A stretch of DNA of 64,000 bases, taken from contig NZ_CP155071.1 in assembly GCF_039621855.1 (NCBI RefSeq), forward strand, positions 4,154,001-4,218,000, read 5' to 3'. Below, piece after piece: positions 58,961 to 64,000 of this stretch. Made by a program: the position numbers and the translations under genes. The stretch is from Erwinia sp. HDF1-3R (GTDB lineage Bacteria; Pseudomonadota; Gammaproteobacteria; Enterobacterales; Enterobacteriaceae). Below the pieces are notes generated by a model. The model had not been told where the DNA came from and ran no database searches. It was given only the letters and a program-made list of their open reading frames with translations. The stretch's first letter is position 1. Each line of letters opens with the position of its first letter.

Positions 58961-61087
58961 TTAATTTTCCTGGCCGCGCAATGATTCATTGCCCAGTACA
59001 AGGGTACGTCCGGCCGAGGAGATAGTGGACGGTCGGTGCGCGATAATGACGCGGGTTATGTTGAGGGTTCGTATCGCCGCATTGATCAGCGCTTCATTCT
59101 GTTCATCAAGATGGCTGGTGGCCTCGTCCATAAACAAAATGCCCGGCCGACGATACAGCGCGCGGGCAATAAAAATACGCTGCCGCTGTCCGCCCGACAG
59201 GCCTTCACCGAGCTCGCCAGTCAGGGTTTCATACCTCATCGGCAGTGCCATGATGTCATCGTGAATGTGGCTCAGTCGGGCGCACTCCTCCATCCATTCA
59301 ACATCGACATCGGGGGAGAATCCGGTGATATTGTCGCGCAGTGAACCCGCCAGTAGCCGGTCTTCCTGCAGGATACAGGCCACCGCCCTGCGGTAGTTAT
59401 CAAGTCCCGCGGCCTGGATGTCGATGCCGTCGACCAGGACACGCCCGCTCTCCGGCAGGGTCAGGCCAGACAACACCTTCATCAGCGTGGTTTTTCCGGT
59501 GCCCGACGGGCCGGTGATGGCCACGCTCTCCCCTGCCGATATGGTCAGACTGAGATCGCTGAATACCGGGGAGGAATGACCGTCATACCGGAATGTCAGT
59601 CCCTCACCTTTCAGGGATAAGGGGCGGCCTGGTGTAAAAATCTCTTTTTCCCTCCTTTGCGGCTCCGGTTCTGAGAGCGCGATGTCCGCGATGCGCTCGT
59701 TATGTAACGACAGCATCCGCAACTGCAATACCAGTGTGGTCAGCGACAGTACCCGGTCTGAAAACATACCCCGGAAGGCGCTGAAGGCCACGAAAGCCCC
59801 CAACGTCATGGTATGAGTAATGACCGCAGAAATTCCCAGCCACAGAATAATGACCCCATCGCAGGCGGCAATGAATGTACCGGTGATGCTGGCAAGCATG
59901 TCAAAGCGCAGCAGGCTCACGCCGGAACCGGCTGCATCTGCAATCATATTGAGCCAGGTCTGACGGCGCTGCTCTGCCAGCCCCTGAGCGCGTACGGTGG
60001 CTGCCGCATACAGCGTTTCGGTAAAGGAGGAGGCAGCCCGTGCATTTTTTATCAGCAGCTCTTCCTGCGCCTGACGATAGCGGGGCCATGTCAGTACCCG
60101 CAGCAGGATAAAGACAAACGTGAATGCCACGACCACCCATACAAGCGGGCCGCCGTAAACCACGAGCAGGATAAATGACCCCATGATCATGATGCCGTCA
60201 ATCATTGCGCCGGTCAGGCTCTGGGTAAAGGTGGTGCGCAGGGTATCCAGCGATGAGAAACGTGACTGAACATCCCCCATCCGGCGTTTTTCAAACCAGG
60301 ACAGCGGCAGGCGCAGAAGGTGACGATAAAGCCCGTCCTTCCACTGTAAATCGGTACAGGTACCCATCACCATCAGGATCCAGCCGCGAAACAGGCTGAC
60401 GCCGGCCTGAAGCAGGGTGAGCAGAAGCAGGCTGAGACAGATGAGCGTGAGCAGGCCCTTATCTGCCGCCGGCACTGCGTTGTCCATTACCATCTGGGTG
60501 CCCACCGGGAGCAGCAGGGTAATAAATTCAATCATCAGCGACAGACAGAATATTTTTATCAGCGTGGCGCGAAAGCCAGTAATGCCGCGCAGCAGAGTAC
60601 TGACCTTAAGGCGCTGCCGTCGCGTTTCGGGGGTAAAGTGGGTGTCCGGCCAGAGCTCAAGTGCCACACCGGTAAAGTGTGTAGAGACTGCGGTCAGGGG
60701 CATGTCCAGCCTCCCCGCGGCCGGATCGTGAATAATGCAGCGGTTCCCTCTGACGCAGACCAGCACCACAAAGTGGTTAAAATCCCAGTGCAGAATGCAG
60801 GGCTTACGCAACTCATTAAGCTGTGCCAGCTCCAACGCGAGCGGCCGGGCCGCCAGATTCATTTCCGCTGCCACGCCGATAAGCGAGGCCAGTGTACTGC
60901 CGCGAGACGACAGCCCAGCCTGCTGGCGCAGGGACAGTAAATCTGTACGGCTACCGTGGAAACCCGCCACCATCGCCAGACAGGCCAGGCCGCATTCAGC
61001 CGCTTCCGTCTGCAGATGTAAGGGGACACGTCCACGACCGGTGAACCTTAGCATCCCCCGCAGCCGGTTCAGGAGCATATCATCCAT
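58961..61087 (-). CDS. CvaB-type peptidase/ABC transporter for double-glycine microcins
   Basis: The 708-residue protein has an N-terminal C39 peptidase with Cys32, His105 and Asp121, the same numbers as the catalytic triad of CvaB. Six membrane helices (about 160-430) and an ATP-binding domain follow, with GPSGTGKTTL, LSGGQRQRIF and ILFMDEATSHLD. It should cut the leader after the double-glycine site and export the peptide with a membrane-fusion partner and TolC. I start it at ATG 61087, which overlaps the end of the CvaA-like gene and has AGGA at ~8 nt. The longer frame starting at 61159 lies inside that gene. Confidence 0.93.
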   Translation of the reverse strand: MDDMLLNRLRGMLRFTGRGRVPLHLQTEAAECGLACLAMVAGFHGSRTDLLSLRQQAGLSSRGSTLASLIGVAAEMNLAARPLALELAQLNELRKPCILHWDFNHFVVLVCVRGNRCIIHDPAAGRLDMPLTAVSTHFTGVALELWPDTHFTPETRRQRLKVSTLLRGITGFRATLIKIFCLSLMIEFITLLLPVGTQMVMDNAVPAADKGLLTLICLSLLLLTLLQAGVSLFRGWILMVMGTCTDLQWKDGLYRHLLRLPLSWFEKRRMGDVQSRFSSLDTLRTTFTQSLTGAMIDGIMIMGSFILLVVYGGPLVWVVVAFTFVFILLRVLTWPRYRQAQEELLIKNARAASSFTETLYAAATVRAQGLAEQRRQTWLNMIADAAGSGVSLLRFDMLASITGTFIAACDGVIILWLGISAVITHTMTLGAFVAFSAFRGMFSDRVLSLTTLVLQLRMLSLHNERIADIALSEPEPQRREKEIFTPGRPLSLKGEGLTFRYDGHSSPVFSDLSLTISAGESVAITGPSGTGKTTLMKVLSGLTLPESGRVLVDGIDIQAAGLDNYRRAVACILQEDRLLAGSLRDNITGFSPDVDVEWMEECARLSHIHDDIMALPMRYETLTGELGEGLSGGQRQRIFIARALYRRPGILFMDEATSHLDEQNEALINAAIRTLNITRVIIAHRPSTISSAGRTLVLGNESLRGQEN

Positions 61088-62291
61088 GAATAATTCCTGT
61101 AGCGCTGTCGCGTACGTCATACAACGGGGAGAGGATCCACTGATACAGGCGACGTTCATCCAGGAAAAGGGTGACGGAGGCCTTCATGCCGTTTTCTGCC
61201 TGTATCTTGCGGCGTTTGTAGATGAAGCGGTCAGAGGACGGCGTCACCACAACCCGGTACCACGTCTGCGGTCCGGTAAGTGAACGCAACGGCGCGCCGG
61301 GATAGGTGGCCATTTCCTGCCAGGACGCCGGTGTGTGTGCCACCGCCGCAATTTTTCCCGGAAACTGGCCAAACTTTTCGGCAGGGAAAGCATCGTAACG
61401 GATATTCACGGGCTGCCCTACAGTGAGATAGGGTACGGCCGCATCAGGTACCCAGAGGACCAGAGCACGGTAGTGTGCATTGCCCGGAATGATCTGCAGA
61501 AGGCTGTCTCCAGCGGCCACGGTCTGACCTGGCGTGACACTCAGCGTGTCGACCACGCCATCCACGGGAGAAGTGATAACCTGATCACCGCTGGCATCCG
61601 CATCTGTCAGTTCACCTTCCAGCGTGCTTTTTTGCACGGCAATCTGGTTGAGCTGACTGTCAAAATCGGCCGCCTGAGTCTGCAGCGCGCTGCGCAGGGC
61701 CAGTACCTGCAGCGCATTCTGTTCATTCTGACTCTCAAGGCCCAGCATATCGTTCTGCTGCTGATAATAAAGGGCGGTCTGGCTGATAAGCTGATCGCGG
61801 TTAATCAGTCCCTGCCGCTGATACTGACGATAGTTATCCATATTTTCCTTCATCAGGCGAAGGCCTTCATGGGCCCGTGCCACCACATCTGTGGAGCGCT
61901 TCAGCGCCAGTTCATAGCGGATCTTTTCCTCACCCAGCATGGCCAGCGTCAGACTGCGGTTACGGGTGATATCGGCAGCAATGCGGTTCAGGGTTGCAAT
62001 ACGATTTTCGAGGCTTTCACGATGTCTCCTACTGACCACGCCGGAGGTCGTGGTGCGGCTGACGTCAATCCGATAGAGGGTCTGCCCCTTTCTGACGTAT
62101 TCGCCCTGAGTTGCCGAACGGCTGACGATAAACCCCTGCTGCGGAGAAAAAACGGTTACTGCCCGGGGCGTTGAAATAATTTCACCAGAAACGTTAATGC
62201 GACGGGTGTAAGAGCATGAAATAATCAGAATGAAGAAGGCGGCGAAAAAAAAAAGAGGTAAACGCGATAACGTAATATCCGGTATGGCCAA
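61080..62291 (-). CDS. CvaA/HlyD-like membrane-fusion protein, apparent 5' frameshift
   Basis: The frame encodes ~403 residues with a membrane helix near the start (LPLFFFAAFFILIISC), a coiled-coil hairpin and a beta-barrel, closely similar to CvaA over its length (YTRRINVSGEI, AADFDSQLNQ, FPAEKFGQFPGK, IYQW-like RRLYQWILSPLYD). This frame opens at a TTG (62291) with no ribosome binding site. The expected CvaA N-terminus is encoded in another frame from an ATG at 62358 (MLFRKEALDARNNNWAGKAV). One base too many near 62288-62295 (TTTGGCC) separates the two. The gene may be inactive, may use the TTG, or the read may contain an error. Confidence 0.85.
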   Translation of the reverse strand: MAIPDITLSRLPLFFFAAFFILIISCSYTRRINVSGEIISTPRAVTVFSPQQGFIVSRSATQGEYVRKGQTLYRIDVSRTTTSGVVSRRHRESLENRIATLNRIAADITRNRSLTLAMLGEEKIRYELALKRSTDVVARAHEGLRLMKENMDNYRQYQRQGLINRDQLISQTALYYQQQNDMLGLESQNEQNALQVLALRSALQTQAADFDSQLNQIAVQKSTLEGELTDADASGDQVITSPVDGVVDTLSVTPGQTVAAGDSLLQIIPGNAHYRALVLWVPDAAVPYLTVGQPVNIRYDAFPAEKFGQFPGKIAAVAHTPASWQEMATYPGAPLRSLTGPQTWYRVVVTPSSDRFIYKRRKIQAENGMKASVTLFLDERRLYQWILSPLYDVRDSATGIIHG

Positions 62292-62358
62292 ATATCAACA
62301 CAGCTTTGCCAGCCCAGTTATTATTTCTGGCATCCAGGGCTTCCTTTCTGAAAAGCAT
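62292..62358 (-). pseudogene. Out-of-frame 5' end of the CvaA-like gene
   Basis: Starting at ATG 62358, the codons read MLFRKEALDARNNNWAGKAV, which aligns with the cytosolic N-terminus of CvaA (MFRQDALENR...). This frame then leaves the conserved protein at about 62295 and stops later. It marks the ancestral start of the gene. Confidence 0.75.
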
Positions 62359-62444
62359 TTCCATCCGGCTCCGGCAGATAAAATATCAGTAAATAATCAA
62401 ATCAGGGGACAAAGCCTGGCAGGCTGCATGCCCCTGATAATTAA

Positions 62445-62798
62445 TTACCAGTGACACTGTCCATTAACGCTGTGAGCGTTTGCGTCTCCACCTAAATTGC
62501 CACCACCGGCATGGTTATTCGAACGACTATCTCTACATCCAATATATCCACCAATAGCTCCCGATATAGCGCCATAAACAGCACCTTCAGCAGCTCCGGT
62601 TAATGCTCCGGCTGCAATACCTGCAGGGCCACCTGCGATTCCCGCAACTCCCCCACGCAGTGCATTTGCGGCAGCTCCACCGGCTGCGCCACTAAGGCCG
62701 CCCTTCACAGACGCTCTTGCACAGCCCCCCTCGTAATTTGAATTAGCATTCCCCCCGGAAATGATATTTATCTCATCTTGCGTCAGTTCTCTTAACAT
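62445..62798 (-). CDS. Class II microcin precursor with GG leader
   Basis: The 117-residue precursor begins at ATG 62798 with GAGGA upstream. The leader MLRELTQDEINIISGG (1-16) is a textbook double-glycine leader, giving a predicted mature peptide of 101 residues. The mature part has a central hydrophobic Gly/Ala-rich membrane-seeking region (about 32-92) and a polar Gly/Asn/His tail. It has three Cys, one before, one after the hydrophobic region and one third from the C-terminus. It resembles colicin V and other unmodified microcins in layout. The immunity gene ends 1 bp upstream; export genes follow. Confidence 0.85.
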   Translation of the reverse strand: MLRELTQDEINIISGGNANSNYEGGCARASVKGGLSGAAGGAAANALRGGVAGIAGGPAGIAAGALTGAAEGAVYGAISGAIGGYIGCRDSRSNNHAGGGNLGGDANAHSVNGQCHW

Positions 62799-62799
62799 G

Positions 62800-62994
62800 C
62801 TACTTGTCCTCGGTTGGTAATATTTTAGTAACAATAAATCCAGATACAGTCACAGCTACAGCCACAGTAAAAAACATTATTAAAAAAGGATGAGATACGT
62901 AAAAAAAGCTACCTGAGATAAAATGAATCACCATGGATGTTATGGCTGCGCTAAATATAATTATTAGTAGTTTCTCTTTACTTAAAATACTCAT
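62800..62994 (-). CDS. Putative microcin immunity protein
   Basis: The 64-residue protein (ATG at 62994, AAGG 7 nt upstream) has two transmembrane helices (about 7-28 and 32-54) and little else. Its stop codon is one base from the microcin start codon. Small two-helix membrane proteins encoded right next to the structural gene are the usual form of class II microcin immunity. The role is inferred from position. Confidence 0.72.
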   Translation of the reverse strand: MSILSKEKLLIIIFSAAITSMVIHFISGSFFYVSHPFLIMFFTVAVAVTVSGFIVTKILPTEDK

Positions 62995-63245
62995 ACACAA
63001 ACCTTAATTTTATTAAATTCGTCGGTAATACTTATAATATAAAAAAACTTACAATAAACTGACAAAATAATTTCACAAGGTAACTAAATGATTCAAATAA
63101 TTTCCCAGATTGAAAAAATGAAGTTAATTCTATGTTTATTAAGGATTTAAAGGACATATGCTGGCGTGATATTTTATTACTTTTAGTGCTAATTATTTCA
63201 TATTGAACTTTACTTATCTAGATTAGGCAAAGAAATGGCCATGTA
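62995..63245. other. Microcin operon upstream region
   Basis: No gene is visible. The sequence is very AT-rich and should contain the promoter for the immunity-microcin-export operon. Confidence 0.4.
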
Positions 63246-63450
63246 AGTATCCCGCTAAAACGGCCCATTCACATTTAGAGATCTTCCGGCATACTTACTC
63301 TGCTAATGAAGGAGATCGCTATGCGTAAAGCACGATTCACCGAACACCAGATTATTGCTGTCCTGAAGTCTGTCGAAGCTGGACGTACCGTGAAAGAGGT
63401 CTGTCGTGAGGCCGGGATTTCCGAAGCCTCCTGTTACAACTGGAAATCTC
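63246..63450 (+). pseudogene. Truncated IS3-family element (left end and orfA start)
   Basis: The left end (GTAAGTATCC ... AAACGG) is followed by an orfA start at 63321 (MRKARFTEHQIIAVLKSVEA) with a complete helix-turn-helix up to SCYNWKS. The match ends at about 63450, where sequence of an IS256-type element begins. The corresponding relic in the rpoD island (19610-19815) belongs to a related IS. Confidence 0.82.
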
Positions 63451-63701
63451 AAAAAGTGCGTGGAACTAAAGCTGGGTTACTTACACATGATCCGTCAGGC
63501 AATAAAGAAACGCAAGGTGTTCCCGACGGATGACTCGGTGCGGAAAGTCATTTATCTGGCGATCAGGGATGCTTCAAAAAAATGGAATATGCCGATCCGA
63601 AACTGGCGGCTGGCGATGAGTCGCTTTATTATCGAGTTCGGTGACCGCTTGAGCGATCACCTTTAATGTGGTGGCAGTTACACAGAATTATTTACAGGCT
63701 C
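63451..63701 (+). pseudogene. Truncated IS256-family element (transposase C-terminus and right end)
   Basis: The frame 63487-63666 gives IRQAIKKRKVFPTDDSVRKV and then an Ile/Trp-rich end (KWNMPIRNWRLAMSRF), the conserved C-terminus of IS256-type transposases. The following sequence, GGCAGTTACACAGAATT through CAGGCTC, has the form of the terminal repeat. The 5' part is missing. Confidence 0.75.
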
Positions 63702-63852
63702 CACCGCCTTCATCAGCCAGTTCGCGATAGCGGTAAAATGTATCACGGGAGACACCCATGATTTTACATGCTTTAGATACGTTGCTGAGTTCTTCAGCCA
63801 GATTGAGCAAACCGGTTTTGTGTTTTAAGACGGGATTGGTAGTATGAAGCAT
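63702..63852 (-). pseudogene. Truncated IS481-family transposase gene (N-terminus)
   Basis: From ATG 63852 the frame reads MLHTTNPVLKHKTGLLNLAE and the helix-turn-helix VSKACKIMGVSRDTFYRYR. It is cut at ELADEGG, exactly where the IS256-type terminal repeat begins. The IS256-family element therefore inserted into this transposase gene. Non-coding IS end sequence continues to about 63950. Confidence 0.78.
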
Positions 63853-64000
63853 GAGAGTTACCTCGTGTTTTGTATAAGGATTCGACACCCATATCAAAAC
63901 CGGTAACTCTCAACCTTTCAAGGTCATATGTCAGATCAAGTCGCGACTAATACAGCTTATTTAGGGATGGCTTCAACTACTGCGCTATCAATCTTTAATG

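Noticed and set aside
63928..64000. Open frame MSDQVATNTAYLG running off the right edge
   Set aside because: Its start appears to lie inside the terminal sequence of the IS481-type element and the frame cannot be judged within the window.

Overview
The window is a chromosomal segment of an enteric gammaproteobacterium. Gene order and protein similarity to Escherichia coli are close for the backbone (ygiD, ribB, ubiK, hldE, glnE, ygiF, ygiM, cca, uppP, folB, plsY, tsaD, rpsU, dnaG, rpoD, mug). Missing E. coli neighbours (zupT, the ttd genes) and the accessory content suggest a plant- or environment-associated relative such as Erwiniaceae (Pantoea/Erwinia); that placement is inference.

Region 1 (1-19042) is conserved housekeeping: riboflavin synthesis with an FMN riboswitch, LPS heptose synthesis, nitrogen control, tRNA maturation, undecaprenyl phosphate recycling, folate and phospholipid synthesis, t6A modification and the rpsU-dnaG-rpoD operon. 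An orphan double-glycine-type bacteriocin precursor sits between plsY and tsaD.

Region 2 (19043-24276) is a 5.2-kb AT-rich island between rpoD and mug. It is bounded by an ~83-bp direct repeat of the rpoD 3' end and terminator, and carries a GxSxG lipase-like protein, a two-HKD phospholipase D-like protein, a small winged-helix regulator and a decayed IS3 relic. No integrase is visible.

Region 3 (24371-44631) mixes metabolism and envelope genes: mug, a beta-propeller protein, a UPF0303 protein, a proline-rich repeat protein that looks like a secreted effector, a tautomerase, a porin, opgB, a chemoreceptor, ampH, lacZ, an M20 amidohydrolase, an idnO-like dehydrogenase, a secreted lectin-metalloprotease and a DUF1176 protein.

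Region 4 (44787-53645) is an orphan type VI secretion cargo operon on the minus strand: vgrG, a Tle3-type phospholipase, three tandem Tli3-like immunity lipoproteins, a PAAR protein and a membrane protein.

Region 5 (54108-64000) is a defence and competition zone: a helicase-PLD fusion resembling type II Mokosh anti-phage proteins, a Tlde1-like effector relic, a class II microcin operon (immunity, precursor, CvaA-like, CvaB-like, and an unusual periplasmic ClpP-like protease), and a graveyard of three truncated insertion sequences. The CvaA-like gene has an apparent frameshift near its start.
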